From Saccharothrix luteola (GTDB taxonomy: Bacteria; Actinomycetota; Actinomycetes; Mycobacteriales; Pseudonocardiaceae): a stretch of 64,000 nucleotides of DNA. The position numbers and the translations under genes are program-made. Shown here one piece after another: positions 16,805-25,033 of this stretch. Each line of letters starts with the position of its first letter. The first letter of the stretch is position 1. Under the pieces are notes generated by a model. The model was not told the origin of the DNA, ran no database searches, and saw only the letters and a program-made list of their open reading frames with translations. The DNA is taken from assembly GCF_020859565.1 (NCBI RefSeq), contig NZ_JAJHUO010000013.1, positions 1 through 64,000 on the forward strand. Direction: 5' to 3'.

Positions 16805-17242
16805 TCACGGGTGCGGGTGGTCGGCGTCGTGGGTCAGCTCCTGGTCGCCGAGCTGGTCCACCGCGAGCTTCGCCAGCTTCTTGAGGCCGTCCCGGTTGTT
16901 CCCCTCGTCCAGGGGGATGGGGTCGAAGTGGTTGAGCGTGCTGAGCACCGCGGTGTAGGTCGCGGCCGAGTCGGGTCCCACGGGCAGCTCGACCTGCATG
17001 ACGCCGAGCTTCCGGCCGTTGATGTGGACCTTGTGCTTGCCCTTGTCCTTGTCGTGCTCGCCCTTGATCTTCTTCCCCTTGTAGGTCTCCTCGAAGTCAC
17101 GGGGATCGGCGAGGGCGGCGACCCTGCTCGGACCGGCCGTGGCGCCGGAGGAGGCGAGGCCGGCGAAACCGGCCGCCGTGATCGCGATCAGGGCGGCGGT
17201 CGCGCCGTGCCGGAACACGTCTCGACGGGAGATGTCGTTCAT
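16805..17242 (-). CDS. melC1: Tyrosinase copper chaperone/cofactor
   Basis: A 145-residue exported MelC1-type protein needed to load copper into tyrosinase and to carry it through the Tat system. The N-terminus has a twin-arginine signal, ISRRDVFRHGATAALIAIT, ending near residue 40. The MelC1 core is visible as FEETYKGKKI, VHINGRKLGVMQV and STLNHFDPIP. The histidine-rich end (THDADHPHP) may bind copper. It is the first gene of the melC1-melC2 operon, with about 200 bp of upstream DNA for a promoter. Confidence 0.93.
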   Translation of the reverse strand: MNDISRRDVFRHGATAALIAITAAGFAGLASSGATAGPSRVAALADPRDFEETYKGKKIKGEHDKDKGKHKVHINGRKLGVMQVELPVGPDSAATYTAVLSTLNHFDPIPLDEGNNRDGLKKLAKLAVDQLGDQELTHDADHPHP

Positions 17243-17445
17243 GGGAGTCCTTCGGCGGCGTCGGGTGTGTCGAGGTTTCCCCCGACGGCGTCGTGACCGC
17301 TACCGCGACCTGCCGAACCTCTGCTGCCGAGCGTGCGACTGCTCCCGCCACCGAACAACGGTGCTCACCCGTTCGTGTGAGGCGTACACCCGTGTGGGTA
17401 GGGCCGAAATCCTCCCGGTGCACGCCTCCGCGCACGGGCGGTGGA

Positions 17446-18618
17446 TCAGGCGGCGCGCAGGGTGAGCAACGAGATCTCGCTCGGCGCGAAGACGCGCAGC
17501 GGCGGACCCCAGAAACCCGCGCCCCGGCTCGTGTACAGCCGGGTGCGCTCGCCGTGGCGGCTCAACCCCGCCAGCACCGGCTGCTGGAGCCGCACCAGCA
17601 GGTGGAACGGCCAGATCTGGCCGCCGTGCGTGTGGCCGGACAACTGGAGGTCGACGCCCGCCGCGACGGCCTTGGGGATCTCGCTGGGCTGGTGGGCCAG
17701 CAGCACCACCGGGTCGTCCGCCCGCGTGCCCGCGAGGGCGGCGTCGAGGTCCGCGCCGTGTCCGGTCTCGCCCGAGTGAGCTCCGGTGACGTCGTCCACG
17801 CCCGCGAAGACCAGCCGCGCGTCGCCGCGTTCGAGCACCCGGTGCTGGTTGTGCAGGCTCGTCCAGCCCAGCTCCGTCATGTGGTCCAGCCACGCCTGGG
17901 CGTTGCTGATGTATTCATGGTTGCCCGACACGTAGAACCGGTGCCGTGCCCGGACGTCGCCCAGCGCGGCGGCCTGGCCGCGGCGTTGCGCCACCGTGCC
18001 GTCCGCGATGTCGCCGACGTGCACGACGACGTCCGGGTCGAGGGCGTTGACCGCCGCCACCGTGGCCGCGGACCACTTCGTGCGGTCGATCGCGCCGTAG
18101 TGGGTGTCCGCGAGCACCGCGATGGTGAGGCCGTCGAACGCCGCGTCCAGCCGGGGGAGCGGCACGTCCGTCCGCTTCACCCGCGGCACGCGGCGCGCCT
18201 CGCGGATGCCGTGCGCGACCAGCGCCAGGCCGAGGACGAGCAGGGTGACCGCGACGAACCGCGCCCGCAACGGGTTCTCCACGCCCGCCACCGCCAGCAC
18301 GATCCGCAGCACGTGCGTGATCAGGGTCCAGGCGAAGAACACCCACGCGACGCCCAGCATCAGGTGCGCGACCCGTGACGCCCGGTCGGAGTGGCGGCGG
18401 CCGTGCGCGCGGACCAGCAGCAGCGGGAACGCCACCGACGTGACGACGAAGAACGCCGTGCCGACGACCTGCACCGGCCACGGCCACCGCGCGCCCGGCG
18501 CGAGCAAGCCCGTCCACGGGACCCAGAACAGCAGCGCGGTCACCGTCAGCAGCACCGCCGTGAAGATCACGCGCCGCCGCGCGGACGGGCGGGGTGGCGC
18601 GGTCGTCGTGCTCGACAT
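17446..18618 (-). CDS. Membrane-anchored metallophosphoesterase
   Basis: A 390-residue protein with four N-terminal transmembrane helices (about residues 15-140) followed by a calcineurin-like phosphoesterase domain. Metal and active-site motifs are in order: LADTHYGAI, HVGDIADG, VSGNHEYI, LLAHQPSEI and LSGHTHGGQIWPFH. The family (YkuE-like) hydrolyses phosphoesters; substrate unknown. The domain should face the cytoplasm or exterior depending on topology, which the sequence does not settle. Monocistronic, upstream of melC1 on the same strand but 203 bp away. Confidence 0.9.
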   Translation of the reverse strand: MSSTTTAPPRPSARRRVIFTAVLLTVTALLFWVPWTGLLAPGARWPWPVQVVGTAFFVVTSVAFPLLLVRAHGRRHSDRASRVAHLMLGVAWVFFAWTLITHVLRIVLAVAGVENPLRARFVAVTLLVLGLALVAHGIREARRVPRVKRTDVPLPRLDAAFDGLTIAVLADTHYGAIDRTKWSAATVAAVNALDPDVVVHVGDIADGTVAQRRGQAAALGDVRARHRFYVSGNHEYISNAQAWLDHMTELGWTSLHNQHRVLERGDARLVFAGVDDVTGAHSGETGHGADLDAALAGTRADDPVVLLAHQPSEIPKAVAAGVDLQLSGHTHGGQIWPFHLLVRLQQPVLAGLSRHGERTRLYTSRGAGFWGPPLRVFAPSEISLLTLRAA

Positions 18619-18724
18619 CGGATCTCCTCGGCGGCTTTACGAACCAGCGGGCTCTTATCGACGGTAACCCGCCGTGCGGCCGGTGTCCAAGTTTGCCGCC
18701 GGGGTGCGCGGAAACCCCGGTCAC

Positions 18725-18919
<195 letters not shown>

Positions 18920-18951
18920 CCCGCGCTCGATTCCTGCCCCTGTTTCGGCCG

Positions 18952-18964
18952 GTCCACAGTGGAC
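18952..18964. promoter_or_regulatory. Palindrome GTCCACAGTGGAC
   Basis: A perfect 13-bp dyad (GTCCAC-A-GTGGAC) about 105 bp upstream of the GGDEF-EAL gene, ahead of -10-like TATGGA/GATAGT sequences near 19000-19009. It may be an operator for that gene; no regulator is identified. Confidence 0.35.
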
Positions 18965-19069
18965 TCACCCGAATGGCGGTTGCGTACCGGGAACATCGGT
19001 ATGGATAGTGCGTTCTCCCCCGCGAGGGGACGTTCAATCGATCACCGCTTGACTTGGGGGTAACGGGGC

Positions 19070-21211
19070 GTGGCACGTCCAACGCGCGCCGTGGTGGACC
19101 ACCTGCCCGCGTCACCCGCCCAGACCGGGTTGCGACGGATCCGGCGACTGACCGAGGTGTACGCCTACCTCAGCGTCACGGTGTTCACCCTGCAATTGCT
19201 CTTCGTGGGCACGGGGCACGAGCGGTTGGTGCCGATCCTGCTCGTGCCGGTCATGCTCGCGGCCTGGCGACTGTGGCCGAACCGGGGCGGCTGGGCTGTC
19301 GCCCTGGCGGAAGGCGTGATCGTCCACGGCGCGGTCTTCGTACTCCCGAACCCGGCGCCCGTGATCAACTTCCTGTTCGCGGTGACGATGCGACGCGCGC
19401 TGTTCGGCAGCCAGGAGCGGTTCCCGGTCAAGGTGGTGCCCGCGATGCTGGGGTACGTGTCCGGCTTCGTGGCGTGGATCGCGTTCAAGCCGGTCGTGGT
19501 TACGGGTCCGCTCGTCGCGTCCGTTGTGATGCCGTTGATGGGCTTGGCGGTCGCCGCCCTGGCGCTGCACGAGACGGTGCGCTCGGTGCGGCTGATGGAG
19601 GACGCGCACCGCACTGTCGAGGCCGTGGTGCGGGCCAGCCCGATCGGGCTCGTGCTGCTCGACGTCTTCGGCGCGCCACGACTGCACAACGACCGTGCGC
19701 GTGAGCTGCTGGACTGGCGCGGAGACGAGTCGGGGCGGGTGCCGTGCCCGCACGGTCCGGACATCACGAGCTGCGAGCACGGCTGCCGTGCGGGCGACGA
19801 CCCGGTGGAGGTCCGCGTGACCCGCGCGGACGGCACGACCGGCGTGCTCGCCGTGCAGGCGGTACCGGTCGAGCACGTCTCCGAACAGCACACCCTGGTC
19901 ACCGCGCTGGACGTGAGCAAGCGCCGTGAGCTGGAGGACGCGTTGCGCACCCGTGCCGAGCGGGACGAGTTGACCGGGCTCGCCGGGCGGACGCACTTCC
20001 TGCACCTGGTGGACGAGGCGCTGCTGGCCGGCGAGGCGGTGGGCCTGCTGGTGATCGACCTCGACGGGTTCAAGGAGGTCAACGACGCCGAGGGGCACGA
20101 GGCGGGCGACTGGTACCTGGTGTCGGCGGCCGAGCGGATCGGCCGGGCCGTCGGGCCCGTGGCCACCGCCGCGCGGCTCGGCGGCGACGAGTTCGCCGTG
20201 CTCGCGCCCGGTCACGACGTGCGTGAGTCGGCACGGCTGGCCACCCGCATCTTGTCGGAGTTGGCGCGGCCGTTGACCGGGTTGGGGCACGACACGGTGA
20301 TCCGGGCCAGCGTCGGCATCGCGGTGTCGTCACCGGGGGCGGGGACGGCGGAGCTGCTGCGTGACGCGGACACCGCGATGTACGTGGCCAAGCGCGAGGG
20401 CGGCGGGCGGGTCCGGCTGTTCCGGCCGGAGATGGGCGAGCGGGTGCTGGCCCGGCAGCGCGACAAGGCCGACCTGCGCACGGCGGTGTCCGACGGGCAG
20501 CTGGTGCTGCACTACCAGCCGATCGTGGACCTGGCGACGTCGGAGGCGGCGGGTGCGGAGGCGTTGGTGCGGTGGCAGCGGCCGGGGCACGGGTTGCTCG
20601 GGCCCGGCGAGTTCATCGGGTTGGCGGAGGAGACCGGCCTGATCGTGGCGCTGGGCAACAAGGTGCTGGCCGGGGCGTGCGAGCAGGCGATGCGGTGGCG
20701 CGAGCAGGGGCGTTCGCTCGGCGTGACGGTGAACGTGTCGACCAGGCAGCTGTCCGCGCCCGCGTTCCTGCCGTCGTTGGACCGGGTGCTCAAGACCACG
20801 GGCCTGCCGCCGGAGCGGTTGACGATCGAGGTGACCGAGTCGGTGTGGGCCGACGGTGCGGCGATGCGCGGGCTGATGGAGGTGCGGGAGACCGGCGTGC
20901 GGGTGGCGCTGGACGACTTCGGCACGGGCTACTCGTCGCTCAGCTACCTGCAGCGCTACCCGTTCGACGTGGTGAAGATCGACCGGTCGTTCACCAACGC
21001 CCTCGCCGAGACCGGCCGCACCGCCGGTGTCGTGCGCTGCATCATCGACCTGGCGGAAGTCCTCGGTGCCCACACCGTCGCCGAGGGCATCGAGACGCAG
21101 GCCCAGGCGGACTGGCTCCGCAACGCCGGCTGCGCCTACGCCCAGGGCTACCTCTTCGGCCGCCCCGACCTGGCCGAGAACTGGGACACCCAACCCTCCG
21201 TCCCCCACTGA
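19070..21211 (+). CDS. Membrane GGDEF-EAL cyclic-di-GMP signalling protein
   Basis: A 713-residue protein able in principle both to make and to break cyclic di-GMP. Residues 30-170 form a multi-pass membrane sensor, residues about 180-290 a PAS-like segment (VVRASPIGLVLLDVFGAPRLHND), residues 295-455 a diguanylate cyclase domain with an intact GGDEF at 371-375, and residues 465-700 a phosphodiesterase domain with EAL at 497-499 plus DDFGTGYSSLSYLQ and EGIETQAQ. No RxxD inhibitory site precedes GGDEF. The start is GTG. A repeat cluster follows the stop directly. Confidence 0.93.
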   Translation: MARPTRAVVDHLPASPAQTGLRRIRRLTEVYAYLSVTVFTLQLLFVGTGHERLVPILLVPVMLAAWRLWPNRGGWAVALAEGVIVHGAVFVLPNPAPVINFLFAVTMRRALFGSQERFPVKVVPAMLGYVSGFVAWIAFKPVVVTGPLVASVVMPLMGLAVAALALHETVRSVRLMEDAHRTVEAVVRASPIGLVLLDVFGAPRLHNDRARELLDWRGDESGRVPCPHGPDITSCEHGCRAGDDPVEVRVTRADGTTGVLAVQAVPVEHVSEQHTLVTALDVSKRRELEDALRTRAERDELTGLAGRTHFLHLVDEALLAGEAVGLLVIDLDGFKEVNDAEGHEAGDWYLVSAAERIGRAVGPVATAARLGGDEFAVLAPGHDVRESARLATRILSELARPLTGLGHDTVIRASVGIAVSSPGAGTAELLRDADTAMYVAKREGGGRVRLFRPEMGERVLARQRDKADLRTAVSDGQLVLHYQPIVDLATSEAAGAEALVRWQRPGHGLLGPGEFIGLAEETGLIVALGNKVLAGACEQAMRWREQGRSLGVTVNVSTRQLSAPAFLPSLDRVLKTTGLPPERLTIEVTESVWADGAAMRGLMEVRETGVRVALDDFGTGYSSLSYLQRYPFDVVKIDRSFTNALAETGRTAGVVRCIIDLAEVLGAHTVAEGIETQAQADWLRNAGCAYAQGYLFGRPDLAENWDTQPSVPH

Positions 21212-21213
21212 CC

Positions 21214-21343
21214 CGAGAGTCCTACGTCCAGCGCGCGAGAGTCCTACGTTCGCGCACCCCGAGTTGAACGCTCGGCGATGCCTGAACGTAGAACTCAGTG
21301 GTCCTGAACGTAGGACTCTCGCGACGTGAACGTAGGACTCTCG
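21214..21343. repeat. Cluster of five 16-bp inverted/direct repeats
   Basis: The 135-bp gap between two convergent genes is filled with copies of CGAGAGTCCTACGTTC: forward at 21214-21229 (last T changed to C) and 21236-21251, reverse complement at 21284-21299 (degenerate), 21306-21321 and 21328-21343. Forward and reverse copies could pair into long stems, so a bidirectional terminator or mRNA-stabilising element is plausible. The motif does not resemble an IS end. Confidence 0.9.
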
Positions 21344-21346
21344 AGG

Positions 21347-22003
21347 TCAGGGGAGGTCGGCCAGGGTGTTCCAGAACATCAGTTCGTAGGAGTGCAGGAG
21401 GCGGGCGGCGGGTAGGGCGGAGTCGGGGGTCCAGCCCGTCGCGAGGACGTCGGTCAGGGCGCGCAGGCTCAAGGCGTCCAGTTCGGGCGAGGGTTCGGCG
21501 AAGAAGTCGAAGAACGCGCAGCCCGCGTCGTCGAAACCGTAGTGCTCGCGCAGCGCGGCGGCGATCGTCGCGCAATACCCACCCCATTCCGCGAAGTTCG
21601 CCAGAATCGCCAGGAGCGCGTCGTGCGGATTGCCGTCCAACGCCAGCCTGGCCACGTACGACGGATATGCCTGGCACCCCGGCAACGGCCGGTACTCGGC
21701 CACGTCGTCCGGGGTCAGGCCGCACGCGGCGGCGAAATCGGCCAGTTTGGCCAACGCCAGCCCCTCGCCTCCCGCGACCGTCGCGAAGAACTCGCGCTGC
21801 GCGGGCACGGGAGACTGCGCGGCCAACGTGAGGAACGCTCGCCAATCGCTCTGCACGATGCGGTGCTCTTCGGCCGCCAACGCCTGCAACGTCGCGAGCG
21901 GCGCTTCGCCGGATGCGATCAACGGCACCAGCCGGTTCGTCCCGCCCTCGCCCTTCAACTCCTCCCGCACCCGCTCCAACAGGTGTTTCGCGTCCTTCGT
22001 CAT
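21347..22003 (-). CDS. TenA/haem-oxygenase-fold-like protein
   Basis: A 218-residue, mostly helical protein resembling the TenA/PqqC haem-oxygenase-like fold: the N-terminus has LLERVREELKG, AAEEHRIVQSDWRAFLTL contains a His/Asp pattern, and LAILANFAEWGGYCATIAAALREHYG matches the helix lining the TenA cavity. The reaction is unknown; roles in thiamin salvage or as a regulator are possible for this fold. The ATG at 22003 follows GAGGGGGAACG, better than the upstream ATG. Downstream is the repeat cluster, which its transcript would enter. Confidence 0.65.
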   Translation of the reverse strand: MTKDAKHLLERVREELKGEGGTNRLVPLIASGEAPLATLQALAAEEHRIVQSDWRAFLTLAAQSPVPAQREFFATVAGGEGLALAKLADFAAACGLTPDDVAEYRPLPGCQAYPSYVARLALDGNPHDALLAILANFAEWGGYCATIAAALREHYGFDDAGCAFFDFFAEPSPELDALSLRALTDVLATGWTPDSALPAARLLHSYELMFWNTLADLP

Positions 22004-22061
22004 CGTTCCCCCTCGTCCGGGCACCGCCCGTCACCGGCGACGGCGGCATGACCAATAGGCA

Positions 22062-22071
22062 CTCTATAGAG
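22062..22071. promoter_or_regulatory. Palindrome CTCTATAGAG in divergent promoter
   Basis: The 161-bp gap between the TenA-like gene and the GGDEF/HD-GYP gene has the AT-rich dyad CTCTATAGAG, standing out in very GC-rich DNA. It contains TATAGA, a -10-like hexamer readable on either strand, so it may be a shared promoter element. Nothing else is recognised in this gap. Confidence 0.4.
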
Positions 22072-22164
22072 CCCCCGGAAGCCGCGCGGATGGGCCATGC
22101 GCATCGGTTCTGCGGATGAAGACTCGGCAACAGGGATTGACGCGGACTCCCCTTTACCGGTCTC

Positions 22165-24345
22165 ATGGCCCCGCCTTGTCGAACGTCAGCGTCACCTCAG
22201 TGGGGAGTGCCGGGATTGCGCGTCGCCGGAGCAACGTCGGACGAAAACGGCGAAATCCCGATCGGTGAACAGCATCAGCTGTGGATGGGATACCTGGTTT
22301 TCGGCCTGTTATCGGTCGGGGTCTACTACGCGCTGCCGATCTTCGTCGGCACGATTCCGCTCCGGGTGGTCGTCTACTGCGCGGTGAGCACGTCCGCCGC
22401 CCTCGCCGTGTGGTGGGGCGTGCGGCGCAACCGGCCCGAGCCCCGCGCGCCGTGGATCGTGCTCGGCCTGAGCCAACTCGTGTACGCCTTGGCCGACACC
22501 ACGTTCTACATCGCCCACTACGTGCTCAACGACGCCAGCTACCCGTCCGTGGCCGACGCCTTCTACCTGGGCCACTACCCGCTCGTCGTGGTCGGCCTGC
22601 TCATGCTGATCCGGCAGCGCCGCACCGACCGCGACCTGCCCGGCCTCCTCGACGCGGTCTCGCTCACGGTGGTCGCGGGCCTGCTGTCGTGGGTCTTCGT
22701 GATCGGCCCGCAGACCCGCCTCGGCACGCCGCTGCTGGTCGAGATGGTGTCGCTGGCCTACCCGCTGATGGACCTGGTGATGCTGCTGGTCGCCCTGCGG
22801 CTGCTGTTCGGCGGCGGACGGCGGGAGGCGTCCTTCGTGCTGCTGGTCCTCTGGCTGGCCGCGATCCTCACGGCCGACACCGTGTACGTGTTGCAGCGCC
22901 TCGACCTCAGCTACGCGGCGGGCAACTTCCTGGACGCGATCTGGCTGACCGGCAACCTGGCCCTCGGCGCGTGCGCCCTGCACCCGTCGATGGGGCGGAT
23001 GGCGCAGGCCGTCGACGTGCCCGCGCTGAGGCTGAGCTGGCCGCGGCTGGCGATCCTGTCCGGCGGCGCGTTGATCGGGCCGGCGTTGCTGCTGGTGCAG
23101 AACGCCCAAGGCGTGCGCCGTGACGTGCCGGTGATCGCGGCGGGCTGCGCGGTGCTGTTCGCCCTGACCGCCACCCGCCTCGCGGGCCTCGCGGTCGATC
23201 AGCGCAGCCTCGCCATCACCGACAGCCTCACCCGGCTGCGCAGCCGCCGCTACTTCGAGGCACGTCTCGCCGACGACCTGGCACGGGCCAGGCGCACCGG
23301 GCTCCCGCTCGGCGTGGTGATCCTCGACGTCGACCGGTTCAAGTCGATCAACGACCGGTTCGGGCACCCGGCCGGCGACCGGGTGCTGGTCGAGGTGGCC
23401 AACCGGCTGCGCGCGATCGCGGGCCAGGGCCGGGTGCTCGCCCGGTACGGCGGCGAGGAGTTCGCGCTGATCGCGACCGGTGTGGACGCCGAGAACCTGG
23501 GCCGCCTCGCGGAACGGTTGCGGCACGGGGTCTCCCACCATCCGATCGCCGTGAGCGGTCGTAGATCGGTGACGGTTACGCTCTCCGCCGGCACCGCCGC
23601 GTTCGCGCCGCACTACGGCACGGCGTCCGCGTTGGTGTCGGCGGCTGACCGCGCGTTGTACCTGGCCAAGGATCTCGGTCGGGACCGGGCGGTCGCCGGT
23701 GGCACATCGCTCACCGAGCACCGGGAGGACGTCGCGGTGGACTACCTGAACCAGGTCGCGGACCTGGTCGACCTGCGCGTGGCCAGTCCCGGGCGCAGCC
23801 TGGCCATCGCCGAGTGGGCGCGCACCGTCGCCGAGCACCTGAAGCGGGACCCGGCCGAGGTCCAGAACGCGCACCGCGCGGGACGGCTGCTCGACGTCGG
23901 CATGATCGTGCTGCCCGACGACCTGCTCACCGAGTCCGGCCCGCTCACCGACCAGCAGTGGCACCTGCTGCACGAGCACCCCGACAGCGGCGCGCGCATG
24001 GTCGGCGTGCTGCCCGACCACGGCGAGGTGGCCGAGGTCATCCGCCAGCACCACGAGCGGTGGGACGGCGCCGGCTACCCGAACGGCCTGGCCCGCGACG
24101 GCATCCGGATCGAGGCGCGGATCCTGTCGGTGTGCGACGCGTGGGCGGCGATGCGCGCCGACCGGCCGCACCGGCGCGCGCTGACCCACGAGCAGGCCGT
24201 GCGCGAGCTGCGCTCCGGCCGCGGCGCGCGGTTCGACCCGGACCTGGTCGACGTGTTCCTGGCGTTGCTGGAGAAGGGCGCGGTCGGCGACCTGTCCGCC
24301 GGACCCGGCACGGCGGTGTCGCGAGAGGACAGCCGCCTATCCTGA
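22165..24345 (+). CDS. Membrane GGDEF protein with degenerate HD-GYP domain
   Basis: A 726-residue signalling protein. Residues about 40-345 hold eight or more membrane helices, residues 350-515 a diguanylate cyclase domain with GGEEF at 429-433 (intact), and residues about 530-715 an HD-GYP-like domain. The GYP part is complete (HHERWDGAGYPNG, around 630-640), but the metal-binding HD pair is lost: GRLLDVGM at 573-580 replaces the usual LHDIGK, so the phosphodiesterase is probably inactive or acts as a sensor. The ATG at 22165 is used; the first 40 residues have no family match, so a later start is possible. It forms a close pair with the F420 enzyme gene 5 bp downstream. Confidence 0.88.
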   Translation: MAPPCRTSASPQWGVPGLRVAGATSDENGEIPIGEQHQLWMGYLVFGLLSVGVYYALPIFVGTIPLRVVVYCAVSTSAALAVWWGVRRNRPEPRAPWIVLGLSQLVYALADTTFYIAHYVLNDASYPSVADAFYLGHYPLVVVGLLMLIRQRRTDRDLPGLLDAVSLTVVAGLLSWVFVIGPQTRLGTPLLVEMVSLAYPLMDLVMLLVALRLLFGGGRREASFVLLVLWLAAILTADTVYVLQRLDLSYAAGNFLDAIWLTGNLALGACALHPSMGRMAQAVDVPALRLSWPRLAILSGGALIGPALLLVQNAQGVRRDVPVIAAGCAVLFALTATRLAGLAVDQRSLAITDSLTRLRSRRYFEARLADDLARARRTGLPLGVVILDVDRFKSINDRFGHPAGDRVLVEVANRLRAIAGQGRVLARYGGEEFALIATGVDAENLGRLAERLRHGVSHHPIAVSGRRSVTVTLSAGTAAFAPHYGTASALVSAADRALYLAKDLGRDRAVAGGTSLTEHREDVAVDYLNQVADLVDLRVASPGRSLAIAEWARTVAEHLKRDPAEVQNAHRAGRLLDVGMIVLPDDLLTESGPLTDQQWHLLHEHPDSGARMVGVLPDHGEVAEVIRQHHERWDGAGYPNGLARDGIRIEARILSVCDAWAAMRADRPHRRALTHEQAVRELRSGRGARFDPDLVDVFLALLEKGAVGDLSAGPGTAVSREDSRLS

Positions 24346-24349
24346 CGCC

Positions 24350-24808
24350 ATGTCGCGCCGGGCCCTGATCACGATGACGACCGACGAGGTGCGCGCGTTC
24401 CTGGAGGAGCAGCGCGTCGTCACGGTGGCCACGATCGGCCCGAACGGCAGGCCGCACCTCGTGCCGCTGTGGTTCGTGGTGGAGGACGGCGACCTGGTCG
24501 GCTGGACGTACCGGTCGTCGCAGAAGGTGGCGAACCTGCGCCGCAAGCCGGAGGCGACGTTGCAGCTGGAGGCGGGGGAGACCTACGACCAGCTGCGCGG
24601 CGTGGCCATGGAGTGCGACGCGCGGCTGGTCGAGGAGCGGGCCGAGGTGGCCCGCATCGGCGCGGCGGTGGCGGCGCGCTACTCCGGGCACAGCGGGCCG
24701 GAACTGGACGCGTTCGTGGCCGCGCAGGCGGTGAAACGGGTCGGGCTGCGGTTCGCGCCCACCTCGGTCGTCTCGTGGGACCACCGCAAGCTCAGCGGCG
24801 CCTACTGA
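24350..24808 (+). CDS. PPOX-class F420-dependent oxidoreductase
   Basis: A 152-residue split-barrel flavin/deazaflavin-binding protein of the actinobacterial F420-dependent PPOX family. Diagnostic segments are VVTVATIGPNGRPHLVPLWFVVEDGDLVGWTYR and SSQKVANLRRKPEATLQLE, with C-terminal VVSWDHRKLSGAY. It likely reduces small molecules using F420H2; the substrate is unknown. Only 5 bp separate it from the GGDEF/HD-GYP gene, so cotranscription is likely. Confidence 0.88.
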   Translation: MSRRALITMTTDEVRAFLEEQRVVTVATIGPNGRPHLVPLWFVVEDGDLVGWTYRSSQKVANLRRKPEATLQLEAGETYDQLRGVAMECDARLVEERAEVARIGAAVAARYSGHSGPELDAFVAAQAVKRVGLRFAPTSVVSWDHRKLSGAY

Positions 24809-24813
24809 CCCGT

Positions 24814-24872
24814 CGCAAGATCGCCGAACGGTCGGCGCAAGCGAACGCAAGTTTCCGCAAGCTCAGCGCAAG
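24814..24872 (+). promoter_or_regulatory. Helically phased CGCAAG direct repeats
   Basis: Five copies of CGCAAG lie at 24814, 24836, 24846, 24856 and 24867 (start positions). The last four are spaced 10, 10 and 11 bp, one helical turn, so they present the same face of the DNA. They sit about 160 bp ahead of the GH87-like gene's ATG and upstream of possible promoter hexamers near 24891-24931. Tandem response-regulator binding is a reasonable reading. Confidence 0.55.
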
Positions 24873-25033
24873 CGGTCGATTCGGCGACCCTTGATTCACA
24901 GCAGTCAAGTTTTTGCGTAGTTCAGTAGACATGTTGCGGCCGGTTGCTCGTGCTGCTTATGGTGTGCGCCACGCCACACTCGGTGACATCCCTGCCCGCA
25001 GTCCGAGGTCCCGTCCAACGAAGGGCTGAACCC

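Noticed and set aside
17243-17445. Extra gene upstream of melC1
   Set aside because: Only short open frames with no ribosome-binding site or family motif; it is treated as a promoter region.
21214-21343. CRISPR array
   Set aside because: Copies occur in both orientations, are 16 bp and irregularly spaced, and no cas genes are present.
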